Source of the DNA: Novosphingobium sp. 9
Lineage (GTDB): Bacteria; Pseudomonadota; Alphaproteobacteria; Sphingomonadales; Sphingomonadaceae
DNA: 64,000 bases
Direction of reading: 5' to 3'
Assembly (NCBI RefSeq): GCF_025340265.1
Contig: NZ_CP022707.1
Location: 806,501-870,500 of the forward strand
Part shown: in pieces, positions 17,241 through 24,695 of the stretch
Layout of the letters: each line of letters begins with the position of its first letter
Position numbering within the stretch: position 1 is the stretch's first letter
Notes under the pieces: model-generated
Told to the model about the DNA's origin: nothing
The model's database searches: none
The model's input: the letters and a program-made list of their open reading frames with translations, nothing else
Translations under genes and position numbers: made by a program

Positions 17241-17792
17241 ATGGCCTATCGTATCGCCATCATCGTCGGCAGCCTGCGCGCCGGATCGTTCAACCGCCAG
17301 CTGGGCGAGGCGCTGACGAAGTTGCCCGCGGCGGCGGGGCATCATTTCGTGTTCCCCGATATCGGCACGCTGCCGCTCTACGATCAGGATGCCGATGGCG
17401 CCCCGGCAGCGGAAGTGACCGCGTTCAAGCAGGCGGTGGCGAGCGCCGATGCGGTGATCTTCGTGACGCCGGAATACAATCGCTCGATCCCCGGCGTGCT
17501 TAAGAACGCGCTTGATCAGGGGTCGCGTCCTTATGGAAAGAGCGTGTGGGGCGGCAAGGTCGCAGGCGTGATCGGCACTTCGCCGGGGAAGGTGGCGACG
17601 GCGCTGGCGCAGCAGCACTTGCGCAATGTGCTGGCCTATCTCGACATGCCCACGCTGAACCAGCCCGAGGCCTTCGTGCAGTGGAGCGACACCCTGCTCG
17701 ACGACAGCGGCGCGGTGGGCGAGGGCTCGGCAGGCTTCCTCGACGGCTGGATGAAGGCCTTTCTCGCGCTGGTGGACGCGCATGTGAGCTGA
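17241..17792 (+). CDS. NADPH-dependent FMN reductase (flavodoxin fold)
   Basis: A 183-residue NAD(P)H-dependent FMN reductase/chromate-quinone reductase family protein. The FMN phosphate loop 'VGSLRAGSFNRQLGEAL' lies at about 9-25, and the 'FVTPEYNRSIPGVLKNALD' motif near 75-93 is diagnostic. The ATG at 17241 has AGGGAGA 7-13 bases upstream; the open frame before it is shadow. The stop codon touches the first hairpin of a repeat element, followed by a terminator at 17946. Confidence 0.92.
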   Translation: MAYRIAIIVGSLRAGSFNRQLGEALTKLPAAAGHHFVFPDIGTLPLYDQDADGAPAAEVTAFKQAVASADAVIFVTPEYNRSIPGVLKNALDQGSRPYGKSVWGGKVAGVIGTSPGKVATALAQQHLRNVLAYLDMPTLNQPEAFVQWSDTLLDDSGAVGEGSAGFLDGWMKAFLALVDAHVS

Positions 17793-17923
17793 AAATTCGC
17801 GCGCCGCGAATTTTGCGGCACCGGCCCTCTCCCCCACCCTGCCACCCGCAGGATACTACCGTTGGGTGGCAGGGTGGGGGAGAGGGCCGGTGCCGAACCG
17901 AAAATGCCTATCCGGGCATTTTC
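17792..17923. repeat. Triple-hairpin repeat element, copy 1 (132 bp)
   Basis: Three inverted repeats stand in a row. Hairpin A is AAAATTCGCG/CGCGAATTTT (17792-17814, 3-nt loop). Hairpin B is a perfect 32-bp stem (17816-17847 with 17864-17895) enclosing a 16-nt loop that contains GGATACTACCG. Hairpin C is GAAAATGCC/GGCATTTTC (17900-17923). Copy 2 at 19254-19385 has the same layout and exactly the same length, with compensatory changes in all stems. The two copies flank spt. There is no ORF inside, so it is a non-coding repeat of the BIME/MITE kind. Confidence 0.85.
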
Positions 17924-17945
17924 CAGACAGACAGCACGGCATACG

Positions 17946-17985
17946 AAAACGCCGCCGCGTCCCGGTGGGGAGGCGGCGGCGTTTT
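17946..17985. terminator. Bidirectional intrinsic terminator between FMN reductase and spt
   Basis: A 13-bp stem AAAACGCCGCCGC (17946-17958) / GCGGCGGCGTTTT (17973-17985) with a 14-nt loop and T runs on both strands. It can stop the plus-strand FMN reductase message and the minus-strand spt message (spt ends at 18007). Confidence 0.8.
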
Positions 17986-18006
17986 TGCGTCATCGTGAAG
18001 GCCGGA

Positions 18007-19233
18007 TCAGATGATGCCGACGGCCTTGCCTGCGCGGGTGAACATGCCGATGATCGTCTGCACCTGCTCGGCCGAGTGCTCGGCGCACAGCGAGCAGCGC
18101 AGCAGCGTCATGTTCGCAGGGGTCGCCGGGGGACGCGCGAGGTTCACGTAGAGACCTTCGTGCAGCAGCGCTTCCCACATCATCGCGCCGCGCTCCAGAT
18201 CGGGCATGACGACGGCGATGATCGCGCTCTGCGGCTCGGTAGTGCCGAGCTGGAAGCCCGCGTCGGTCAGGCCCTTGTGCAGCACCTTCGAGTTCGCCCA
18301 CAGGTGCGCGCGCTTGTCGCCCGCGTTCATCAGCTTGCGCACCGAGGTCGCGGCGGTGGCGACGACGCTGGGCGGCAGGCTGGCGGTGAACACGTAAGGA
18401 CGGCAGACCAGACGCATGATCTCGAACTTGGGGTGGTTCGAGACGCAGAAGCCGCCGACCGTACCGACCGACTTCGAGAACGTGCCGATCACGAAATCGA
18501 CGTCATCGAGGCAGCCCTGATCCTCGGCCACGCCGCGCCCGTTGGGGCCGATGAAGCCCATCGAGTGGGCCTCGTCCACCAGCACCATCGCGCCGTACTT
18601 CTTGGCGACCGCGATCATCTCCTTGAGCGGGGCGATATCGCCCAGCATCGAATAGACGCCTTCGAGGATCACCAGCTTGCCCGCGCCTTCGGGAATGCGC
18701 TTGAGGCGCTTTTCCATGGCGTCGATGTCGTTGTGCTTGAACGGTACGATCTCGGCATCGCCCAGCTTGCAGCCGTCCCAGATCGAGGCGTGGCTGTCGA
18801 TGTCGAGGACGATGTAGTCGCCCTTGCCCGCGATGGTCGAGATGATGCCCAGGTTCGCCTGGTAGCCGGTGGAGAACACCATGGCATGATCCATGGCGTA
18901 GAACTCGCAAAGCGCCTGCTCGACCGCCTTGTGGCCCGCATAAGTGCCGTTGAGCACGCGGCTGCCGGTGGTGCCCGCGCCGAAATCGTCGAGCGCGGCC
19001 TTGCCGGCGGCGATCACGTCCGCATCGAACGTCATGCCCATGTAGTTGTAGGTGCCCAGCAGGATCGTCTCGCGTCCGTTGCACATGGCGACGGTGGGGG
19101 AGACGACGCGCTCCATGACGAGGCCGAACGGATCGGTGACGCCGGTGGAGAGCAGGTCGGTCCGCATCTGGATCAGCGGATCGAACTTGCTGAACAGGTC
19201 CTTGGATTCAGTGGTCTCGGTGGTCTCGGTCAT
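18007..19233 (-). CDS. spt: Serine palmitoyltransferase
   Basis: A 408-residue PLP enzyme of the alpha-oxoamine synthase family that condenses L-serine with palmitoyl-CoA (or acyl-ACP) to 3-ketodihydrosphingosine, the first step of sphingolipid synthesis. It is soluble in bacteria. The PLP lysine is K254 in 'GTFSKSVGTVGG', the PLP-holding Asp/His are D220 and H223 in 'LVDEAHSMG', and the stacking His is H148 in 'DIDSHASIWDG'. The 'GTFSKSVGTVGGFCVSN' stretch is as in Sphingomonas SPT rather than ALAS or KBL. The ATG at 19233 is chosen. The dedicated ACP gene lies just upstream on the same strand, separated by the repeat element at 19254-19385. Confidence 0.93.
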   Translation of the reverse strand: MTETTETTESKDLFSKFDPLIQMRTDLLSTGVTDPFGLVMERVVSPTVAMCNGRETILLGTYNYMGMTFDADVIAAGKAALDDFGAGTTGSRVLNGTYAGHKAVEQALCEFYAMDHAMVFSTGYQANLGIISTIAGKGDYIVLDIDSHASIWDGCKLGDAEIVPFKHNDIDAMEKRLKRIPEGAGKLVILEGVYSMLGDIAPLKEMIAVAKKYGAMVLVDEAHSMGFIGPNGRGVAEDQGCLDDVDFVIGTFSKSVGTVGGFCVSNHPKFEIMRLVCRPYVFTASLPPSVVATAATSVRKLMNAGDKRAHLWANSKVLHKGLTDAGFQLGTTEPQSAIIAVVMPDLERGAMMWEALLHEGLYVNLARPPATPANMTLLRCSLCAEHSAEQVQTIIGMFTRAGKAVGII

Positions 19234-19253
19234 CGGTATTTTCCTGGGTATTG

Positions 19254-19385
19254 AAAATCCACCAAGGGTGGATTTTGCGGCACCGGCCCTCGCCCCCACC
19301 CGACCTCCCGACGATAGTACCCTGCGGGAGGTCGGGTGGGGGCGAGGGCCGGTGCCGCGTTGGAAATGCGCAACCGCGCATTTCC
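19254..19385. repeat. Triple-hairpin repeat element, copy 2 (132 bp)
   Basis: Hairpin A is AAAATCCACC/GGTGGATTTT (19254-19276). Hairpin B is a perfect 33-bp stem (19278-19310 with 19325-19357) around a 14-nt loop. Hairpin C is GGAAATGCGC/GCGCATTTCC (19362-19385). The loop of B is ACGATAGTACCCTG, nearly the reverse complement of the loop core in copy 1 (CAGGATACTACCGT), while the outer spacers keep the same order. It lies between acp and spt, so it would be part of an acp-spt message. Confidence 0.85.
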
Positions 19386-19396
19386 CAAAAAGAGCT

Positions 19397-19636
19397 TCAA
19401 CCCTGCAGCTTGACCACGGCGTCGACGAGCTGGCCGTAGTTCTCGATCTCGGCCTGCTGGTTCATCGAGATGATGATGTCGAACTCGTCCTCGATCGCGG
19501 CGACGAAGTCCATCACGGTCAGGCTGTCGAATTCGAGATCGTCGGTGAAGCGGGTCGCGTCGGTCACGGTGACGCCCTTCTTGTTGAAGGGCTCGATCAG
19601 CGCGGCAATGCGCTCTGAGGTCTCTGCGCGGTCCAT
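19397..19636 (-). CDS. Acyl carrier protein of the sphingolipid locus
   Basis: A 79-residue acyl carrier protein. The phosphopantetheine serine is S38 in 'DDLEFDSLTVMDFVAAIEDEFD', with the acidic helix II that follows. It is not a FabD/F-linked acpP: its partner by location is spt, 163 bases downstream on the same strand, and sphingomonads are known to keep an ACP beside SPT to feed acyl chains to it. The start ATG is at 19636. A TTGACT-like -35 can be seen at 19713-19718 (minus strand), but the -10 is poor. Confidence 0.88.
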   Translation of the reverse strand: MDRAETSERIAALIEPFNKKGVTVTDATRFTDDLEFDSLTVMDFVAAIEDEFDIIISMNQQAEIENYGQLVDAVVKLQG

Positions 19637-19763
19637 GGTCTCAAAAACTCCGAAAGGGTCTAGTCGGCTCTCTGGCCGCGAATTGCGGCGCAAAAGCGGC
19701 GTGGCGTCGCAAAGTCAAGCGCCGGTGGGCTGAGAGGGAAAAGGGGGAATGGGATAGAGTGCA

Positions 19764-20126
19764 TCACAGGAGCGCCCGGATGGCCTGCATGAACGGTCCG
19801 ATCGAGATCGGCTTGGCCAGATACCCCTCGGCGCCCGCCTCGCGGATGCGCTCCTCGTCGCCCTTGCCCGCATAGGCGGTGACGGCGAGCACGGGGATCG
19901 TGCGCAGCACCGGGTCCTTCTTGGCTGCCTCGATCAGGTCCAGCCCGGAGACGTTGGGCAGCTGGATGTCCATGATGACGAGGTTGGGTACGAAGCGGCG
20001 GGCGGCGTCCAGCGCCTCCAGCCCGTCCGCCACCGGCTCCACGGCGAAGCCTTGTGCGCGAAGAACGTCGCAAAACAGCCTGCGGTTGAGATCGTTGTCC
20101 TCGACAACGAGGATTCGCTTTGCCAT
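19764..20126 (-). CDS. divK: Single-domain response regulator DivK
   Basis: A 120-residue receiver domain with no output domain. Phospho-acceptor D53 ('LVIMDIQLPNVSG'), acidic pair E9/D10 ('VVEDNDLN'), T83 and K105 ('YLAKPISIG') are all present. The 'EDNDLNRRLF' and 'AYAGKGDEERIREAG' stretches match DivK, which in Caulobacter-type networks works with PleC, DivJ and DivL to control CtrA activity and cell fate. ATG 20126 is preferred; the frame is open 6 codons upstream. It is divergent from the DUF3572 gene with almost no gap. Confidence 0.9.
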   Translation of the reverse strand: MAKRILVVEDNDLNRRLFCDVLRAQGFAVEPVADGLEALDAARRFVPNLVIMDIQLPNVSGLDLIEAAKKDPVLRTIPVLAVTAYAGKGDEERIREAGAEGYLAKPISIGPFMQAIRALL

Positions 20127-20150
20127 TCGACGCCCGGACACCATCTAGAG

Positions 20151-20465
20151 TTGTACGCACAGCTCTATGCCAGAGAAACGAGGCTGACAATTCTTCGAGA
20201 GCCGCCACAACCCGCCCCCGACGCTCAGGCGCTGGCGCTCAACGCGCTCGGCTGGGTGCTGGGCGATGCCGACCGGGCCGGGCGGTTCCTGAGCATGACC
20301 GGGCTGACGCCTGATTCGCTGCGCGAATCGCTGGGCGAACCGGCGACGCTGGAGGCCGTGCTCGATTTCCTCTGCGCCTACGAAGCCGATCTGGTGGCAG
20401 CGGCAGAGGCGCTGGGCGTGCCGCCTGCGCAACTGGCCGCCGCGCGCGGGAGATTGGGGGCATGA
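20151..20465 (+). CDS. DUF3572 family protein
   Basis: About 104 residues, small and helical. The core 'DAQALALNALGWVLGDADRAGRFLSMTGLTPDSLRESLGEPATLEAVLDFLCAYEADLVAAAEALGVPP' is the DUF3572 signature. The start is unsure: there is no ATG in frame. TTG at 20151 is used here; CTG 20184 or TTG 20052 (which would overlap divK) are other choices. It overlaps the HAD gene by 4 bases, so it opens a five-gene plus-strand operon. The function is unknown. Confidence 0.75.
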   Translation: MYAQLYARETRLTILREPPQPAPDAQALALNALGWVLGDADRAGRFLSMTGLTPDSLRESLGEPATLEAVLDFLCAYEADLVAAAEALGVPPAQLAAARGRLGA

Positions 20466-21106
20466 GCCGTCCGCTGATCATCACCGATTGCGACGAGGTG
20501 CTGCTGCACATGGTCGCGCATTTCCGCGACTGGCTGGCCGAATCGCAGGGCGTCGAGTTCCGGATGAAGCACAATGACTTCACCGATTCGATGACGTGGA
20601 TCGACGGCGGCGGCACGGTTCCGGCGGCAGACGTCTGGCGCCTGCTCAATGCCTTCTTCGATACCGAGATGGCCCGCCAGACCGCCGTGAAGGGCGCGAT
20701 CGAGGGGATCACGGAGCTTCAGCGCCATGCCGACGTGGTGGTGCTGACCAACCTGCTCGATTTCCGCCGCAATTCGCGCAAGGCGCAGTTGGCGGCCTTC
20801 GGGCTCGATCTGCCGATCTACACGAATCAGGGGCCGAAAGGCCCGGCGCTCAAGGCGATCCTCGACGAATACCAGCCCGAGCGCGCGATCTTCATCGACG
20901 ATCTTTCGCAGCATCATGGCTCGGTCGCCGAAGTGACGCCCCATGTCACCCGGCTGCACTTGTGCGCCGAACCGGTGCTCGCCCCCCACATCGCCTGCGC
21001 TTTCAAGGCAGGCCATGCCCACGCCCGGATCGATGACTGGGCTGAGGCGTTACCCTGGCTTCTCGCGAAGCTGAACGACGACCAGAAGGACTTTGCAGAC
21101 TCATGA
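20462..21106 (+). CDS. HAD-family hydrolase
   Basis: A 214-residue haloacid dehalogenase-superfamily phosphatase. Motif I is 'IITDCDEVLLHM' with D9 (nucleophile) and D11, motif II is 'VVLTNLLDF' (T), the motif III lysine is in 'NQGPKGPALKAIL', and motif IV is 'AIFIDDLSQHHG' (DD). The cap region between motifs I and II is large (about 70 residues). The substrate is unknown. It overlaps DUF3572 upstream and RidA downstream by 4 bases each. Confidence 0.85.
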   Translation: MSRPLIITDCDEVLLHMVAHFRDWLAESQGVEFRMKHNDFTDSMTWIDGGGTVPAADVWRLLNAFFDTEMARQTAVKGAIEGITELQRHADVVVLTNLLDFRRNSRKAQLAAFGLDLPIYTNQGPKGPALKAILDEYQPERAIFIDDLSQHHGSVAEVTPHVTRLHLCAEPVLAPHIACAFKAGHAHARIDDWAEALPWLLAKLNDDQKDFADS

Positions 21107-21567
21107 GTGACATCGACGCCCGCCTTGCCGAACTCGGCCTGACCCTTCCCGTCGCCGCCGCGCCGGTCGCCGCCTATGTCGCGGTGGTCGAATCGAACGG
21201 CCTTGCCCATGTCTCGGGCCAGCTGCCCTTCGTCGAGGGCAAGCTCGTCACCGGCCGTCTGGGCGAGGATGTCTCGCTGGAGCAGGGTGTCGAGGCCGCG
21301 CAGGCCTGCGGTGTGATGCTGCTGGCCCAGCTCAAGGCCGCTCTGGGCTCGCTCGATCGCGTTGAGCGCGTCGTCAAGCTGGGTGTGTTCATCAACTCGG
21401 CCGGCGATTTCACGCAGCAGCCGCAGGTCGCCAACGGCGCCTCGGAGCTGATGGTCGCGGTGTTCGGCGATGCCGGCAAGCACGCCCGCAGCGCCGTGGG
21501 CGTGCCGGTGCTGCCGCTGGGCGCCGCTGTCGAAGTGGATGCCGTCATTGCCGTTCGCCCTGCTTGA
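21103..21567 (+). CDS. RidA family (YjgF/YER057c/UK114) protein
   Basis: A 154-residue RidA-family protein. The core 'GLAHVSGQLPFVEGKLVTGRLGEDVSLEQGVEAAQACGVMLLAQLKAALGSLDRVERVVKLGVFINSAGDFTQQP' and the C-terminal 'RSAVGVPVLPLGAAVEVDAVIAV' are typical of the YjgF-related subgroup. The R of the active RidA motif (R.....P.GA.VEV) is seen at 'ARSAVGVPVLPLGAAVEV'. True RidA hydrolyses reactive enamines/imines from PLP enzymes; whether this subgroup does is not certain. It starts inside the HAD stop (ATGA). Confidence 0.9.
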   Translation: MSDIDARLAELGLTLPVAAAPVAAYVAVVESNGLAHVSGQLPFVEGKLVTGRLGEDVSLEQGVEAAQACGVMLLAQLKAALGSLDRVERVVKLGVFINSAGDFTQQPQVANGASELMVAVFGDAGKHARSAVGVPVLPLGAAVEVDAVIAVRPA

Positions 21568-22336
21568 TCGCTGGCTTGCGCCGGTCCCGCCGCCTTCGCG
21601 GGTGGACTGGATCGGGGCGCAGGACTTCGCGCATCGCGGCCTGCACGACGCGGGGGTTCCCGAGAACTCCCGCGCCGCCTTCGCGCGTGCCGTCTCGGCG
21701 GGCGTAGGCATCGAACTCGATGTCCAGCGCTCCAGCGACGGGCGCGCGGTGGTATTTCATGACGATACGCTGGAGCGTCTGACCGGAGATTCCGGTCGCG
21801 CCTCGCGCCGTACCGCGCAGCAGCTTGGCGCGCTGACGCTGGCAGGGACGTCCGAGACGATCCCGACCTTGCGCGATGTGCTGGCCGAAGTGGCAGGCCG
21901 TGTCCCGGTGCTGATCGAGGTCAAGGTGGGGCCGCAGCAGCGCGTCGCGGCGATCTGCCTTGCCGTGCGTCGGGTGCTGGAAGGCTATGTCGGCGAGCAC
22001 GCGGTGATGAGCTTCGATCCGCGCGTTTGCGCATGGTTCCGCCGTCATTCGTCGCACACCGTGCGCGGGCTGATCGTCTCGGAAGGCGATGACCGTGCGC
22101 TGGCGGGCAAGATCCGCCGCCGTCTGTCGCTGTGGCATGCCCGCCCCGATTTCCTCGCCTACGATATCCGCGACCTGCCCAGCCGCTTTGCCGCCGCGCA
22201 GCGCCGCCGGGGCATGATGCTTGCCACCTGGACGGTGCGCACGCCGGACCATCGCGATCGCGCGCTCGACCATGCCGATACTGATATTTTCGAGGGCGAG
22301 GTCGTCCGCCGGCAGGAGGTCGGCGTGACGGCGTGA
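21539..22336 (+). CDS. Glycerophosphodiester phosphodiesterase
   Basis: A 265-residue GDPD TIM-barrel enzyme that cuts glycerophosphodiesters to glycerol-3-phosphate and an alcohol. Catalytic and metal motifs: 'DFAHRGLHDAGVPENSRAAF' (H, R, E, N), 'GIELDVQRSSDGRAVVFHDDTLERLTG' (E, D, H) and 'VPVLIEVKVG' (E, K). There is no clear signal peptide, so it is probably cytosolic. The ATG at 21539 overlaps RidA by 29 bases; a TTG at 21548 is also possible. The stop overlaps the next gene (GTGA). Confidence 0.9.
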   Translation: MPSLPFALLDRWLAPVPPPSRVDWIGAQDFAHRGLHDAGVPENSRAAFARAVSAGVGIELDVQRSSDGRAVVFHDDTLERLTGDSGRASRRTAQQLGALTLAGTSETIPTLRDVLAEVAGRVPVLIEVKVGPQQRVAAICLAVRRVLEGYVGEHAVMSFDPRVCAWFRRHSSHTVRGLIVSEGDDRALAGKIRRRLSLWHARPDFLAYDIRDLPSRFAAAQRRRGMMLATWTVRTPDHRDRALDHADTDIFEGEVVRRQEVGVTA

Positions 22337-23469
22337 GCGGGACGGACGTCATCGCCCGGATCCACGATTCGGTCGCGGCGCTGCCTGCCGGGGAGTGGGA
22401 CGCGCTGACCGATGGCGGCAATCCCTTCGTCTCGCACGATTTCCTCAGCGCTATGGAGACCTCGCGCAGTGTCGGTGGGCGCAGCGGCTGGATTCCGGTG
22501 CCGCTGACGATTGCCGAGCCCGATGGCGCGCTCATCGCGGCCATGCCCGCCTATCTCAAGGAGCACAGCCAGGGCGAATACGTGTTCGACCATGCCTGGG
22601 CCGATGCCTGGGAGCGCGCGGGCGGGCACTATTACCCCAAGCTCCAGATCGCGGTGCCGTTCACGCCCGCCACCGGTCCGCGCGTGCTGTCTCGCCGCGA
22701 CGACCTGCTGCTGCCGATGCTGCGCGCCGCCGAATCACTGTGCGACCAGAACGGGCTTTCCTCCGCGCACGCGACCTTCATCGAGCCCGATCAGGTGCCG
22801 GTGTTCGAGCAGGCGGGCTGGCTGCTGCGCGAGGATATCCAGTTCCACTGGGAGAATCGGGGCTACACCGACTTCGACGGGTTCCTGGGGGCGCTGTCGT
22901 CCCGCAAGCGCAAGGATATCCGCAAGGAGCGCGAGAAGGCGCAGGAAGGCGTGACAATCGAGCACCTTTCCGGCGCGGACCTGCGCGAGGAGCACTGGGA
23001 TGCGTTCTGGGAATTCTATCAGGATACCGGCGCGCGCAAGTGGGGCCATCCCTACCTGACCCGCGCGGCATTCTCGCTGCTGGGCGAGACGATGGCGGAT
23101 CGCATCCTGCTGGTGCTCGCCCGGATCGACGGGGAGCCGGTGGCGGGCGCGCTGAACTTCATCGGCGCCGATGCGCTCTATGGTCGCTACTGGGGCGCCA
23201 GCATCGACAAGCCGTTCCTGCACTTCGAGCTGTGCTATTATCAGGCGATCGACGCGGCCATCGCGCGCGGCCTCTCGCGCGTCGAGGCCGGCGCGCAAGG
23301 GGGCCACAAGCTGGCGCGCGGCTACGAGCCTGTCCGCACGGTCTCGGCGCATTACATCGCCCATCCAGGCTTGCGCAGCGCGATCGCGGACTATCTGGAG
23401 CAGGAGCGGGCAGGCGTCGCCAGCGACCAGCTACGCCTTGGCGAGCATACGCCGTTCCGGCGCGACTGA
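22333..23469 (+). CDS. FemAB-like GNAT family N-acetyltransferase (PF04339)
   Basis: A 378-residue protein of the peptidogalycan biosynthesis/recognition family (DUF482), two GNAT-like lobes. Typical segments are 'NPFVSHDFLSAMETSRSVGGRSGW' near 30-52, 'SSRKRKDIRKEREKA' near 191-205, 'WEFYQDTGARKWGHPYLT' and 'VEAGAQGGHKLARGYEPV' near 318-335. The start is GTG overlapping the GDPD stop. It closes the DUF3572-HAD-RidA-GDPD-GNAT operon. The acceptor is not known. Confidence 0.88.
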   Translation: MSGTDVIARIHDSVAALPAGEWDALTDGGNPFVSHDFLSAMETSRSVGGRSGWIPVPLTIAEPDGALIAAMPAYLKEHSQGEYVFDHAWADAWERAGGHYYPKLQIAVPFTPATGPRVLSRRDDLLLPMLRAAESLCDQNGLSSAHATFIEPDQVPVFEQAGWLLREDIQFHWENRGYTDFDGFLGALSSRKRKDIRKEREKAQEGVTIEHLSGADLREEHWDAFWEFYQDTGARKWGHPYLTRAAFSLLGETMADRILLVLARIDGEPVAGALNFIGADALYGRYWGASIDKPFLHFELCYYQAIDAAIARGLSRVEAGAQGGHKLARGYEPVRTVSAHYIAHPGLRSAIADYLEQERAGVASDQLRLGEHTPFRRD

Positions 23470-23473
23470 GATT

Positions 23474-23815
23474 TCAGGCGGCTTTGCGTGTCGACGTTGC
23501 GCGCAGCCATTCGCGGGCGCGGCGCTGGGCTTCGGCGATTTCGCGCGCGGTCATCTCGTCGGCAACTTCGGCGCGGCAACCGGCGGCGTCCTCATGGCCC
23601 GAGAGCGCGGCGAGGTTGAACCACTTGTGCGCCTCGACCAGATCGCAGGCCATCCCATGCGAGCCGGTGGAGAAGGTCACGCCCAGATCGAAGCAGGCGT
23701 CGGCATCGCCAAGGGCGGCTGCGGCGAGGCTGTCGGCGATGAAGCGGTTTTCGGCCTGAGCCGCGAGAGCGCCAAGCGGTGAAGCGTCAGTCTGGTTAAT
23801 GATCGCGAATTCCAT
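23474..23815 (-). CDS. Small SEL1-like repeat protein
   Basis: A 113-residue protein with one clear Sel1/TPR-like repeat ('ACDLVEAHKWFNLAALSGHEDAAGCRAEVADEM', about 56-88) and a partial one before it ('AAAALGDADACFDLGVTF'). It is cytosolic by composition and probably a protein-protein adaptor. It converges with the FemAB-like gene, stops 4 bases apart. Confidence 0.75.
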   Translation of the reverse strand: MEFAIINQTDASPLGALAAQAENRFIADSLAAAALGDADACFDLGVTFSTGSHGMACDLVEAHKWFNLAALSGHEDAAGCRAEVADEMTAREIAEAQRRAREWLRATSTRKAA

Positions 23816-24192
23816 GGTGGCAACGTCCCCTGTTCGTGCGTTGCGACCTGTGGCGTCGGCTCCGCACCCTTCCTTGCATCTGTCGCCCCGGAAGGTGCCG
23901 CAGGTCCGATCAATAAATGGTTAACGCGAATTTGGGCAAAGGCTCGGATACGCTGTGCGTCCGGCGTGGTGCCCGAGGTCGGTTGAACGGTTTTACTGTC
24001 AAGGCATCCAGAACGGATGCAATTCGGACAGAAAACCCGGCATTTTTGTGGATCATTTCGTTAAGGCGCTTGTGCAGGGCAAAGCAGCGACTTATAGGCC
24101 CCGGAACTGCGGATTGCTGGGGAGCCACTGGAAAAATCCGGGGCTGCAGGGCGCCGGTGGTCCACGGGGAATTGTGCGGAGATTCTCTAGTA
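23816..24192. other. 377-bp intergenic region upstream of dksA
   Basis: No convincing gene is seen on either strand; the short open frames here have poor codon use. It holds the divergent control regions of the SEL1-like gene and dksA, a 6-bp hairpin GCATCC/GGATGC (24004-24020), a candidate promoter (24070-24098) and the dksA ribosome binding site. It is noticeably less GC-rich than the genes around it. Confidence 0.6.
24070..24098 (+). promoter_or_regulatory. Candidate dksA promoter
   Basis: TTGTGC (24070-24075), a 17-base spacer, then TATAGG (24093-24098). This would give a leader of about 90 bases before the dksA ATG at 24193. Spacing is ideal but the -35 match is only moderate. Confidence 0.4.
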
Positions 24193-24651
24193 ATGGCAAC
24201 GGCCCTGACTGACGACATTGACATCCTCGCCACCGCGAAGCGGAATATCGGCGGAGGATATGTTCCTGCCGACGACGAACCTTACATGTCCGATGCACAG
24301 CTGGATTATTTCCGGCGACTGCTTCAGGCATGGAAGCGCTCCATCCTTGATGCTTCCGCCGGAACGCTCCAGCAGTTGCAGGACGGTCCCTTGCGGGAGC
24401 CCGACCTCAACGATCGCGCGTCCAGCGAAACCGACTGGGGTATCGAACTGCGCACCCGCGACCGTCAGCGCAAGCTGATCGCCAAGATCGATTCGGCCAT
24501 CCGCCGGATCGAGGAAGGCGAATACGGATATTGCGAAGTGACCGGGGAGCCGATCGGCATTGGCCGCCTTCAGGCCCGCCCGATCGCGACCATGACGGTC
24601 GAGGCACAGGAAGCGCACGAACGTCGCGAGAAGGTTTCACGCGACGACTGA
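24193..24651 (+). CDS. dksA: RNA polymerase-binding transcription factor DksA
   Basis: A 152-residue DksA/TraR-family protein that enters the RNA polymerase secondary channel and, with ppGpp, tunes rRNA and biosynthetic promoters. The coiled-coil is at about 40-110 ('DYFRRLLQAWKRSILDASAGTLQQLQDG', 'RASSETDWGIELRTRDRQRKLIAKIDSAIRRIEEGEYGYC'), with the tip residues 'DLNDRAS'. The zinc-finger region 'YGYCEVTGEPIGIGRLQARPIATMTVEAQ' keeps only one of four cysteines, as in alphaproteobacterial DksA. ATG 24193 has GGAGA upstream. Confidence 0.93.
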   Translation: MATALTDDIDILATAKRNIGGGYVPADDEPYMSDAQLDYFRRLLQAWKRSILDASAGTLQQLQDGPLREPDLNDRASSETDWGIELRTRDRQRKLIAKIDSAIRRIEEGEYGYCEVTGEPIGIGRLQARPIATMTVEAQEAHERREKVSRDD

Positions 24652-24695
24652 CCTGCGGCCTTATCCTGTGGTATGGTGCAACCGATCTTGGCGCT

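Noticed and set aside
23917..24192. An N-terminal extension of dksA by 92 codons
   Set aside because: The frame is open, but the extra residues are not DksA-like, and the ATG at 24193 has a good ribosome binding site and the family start.
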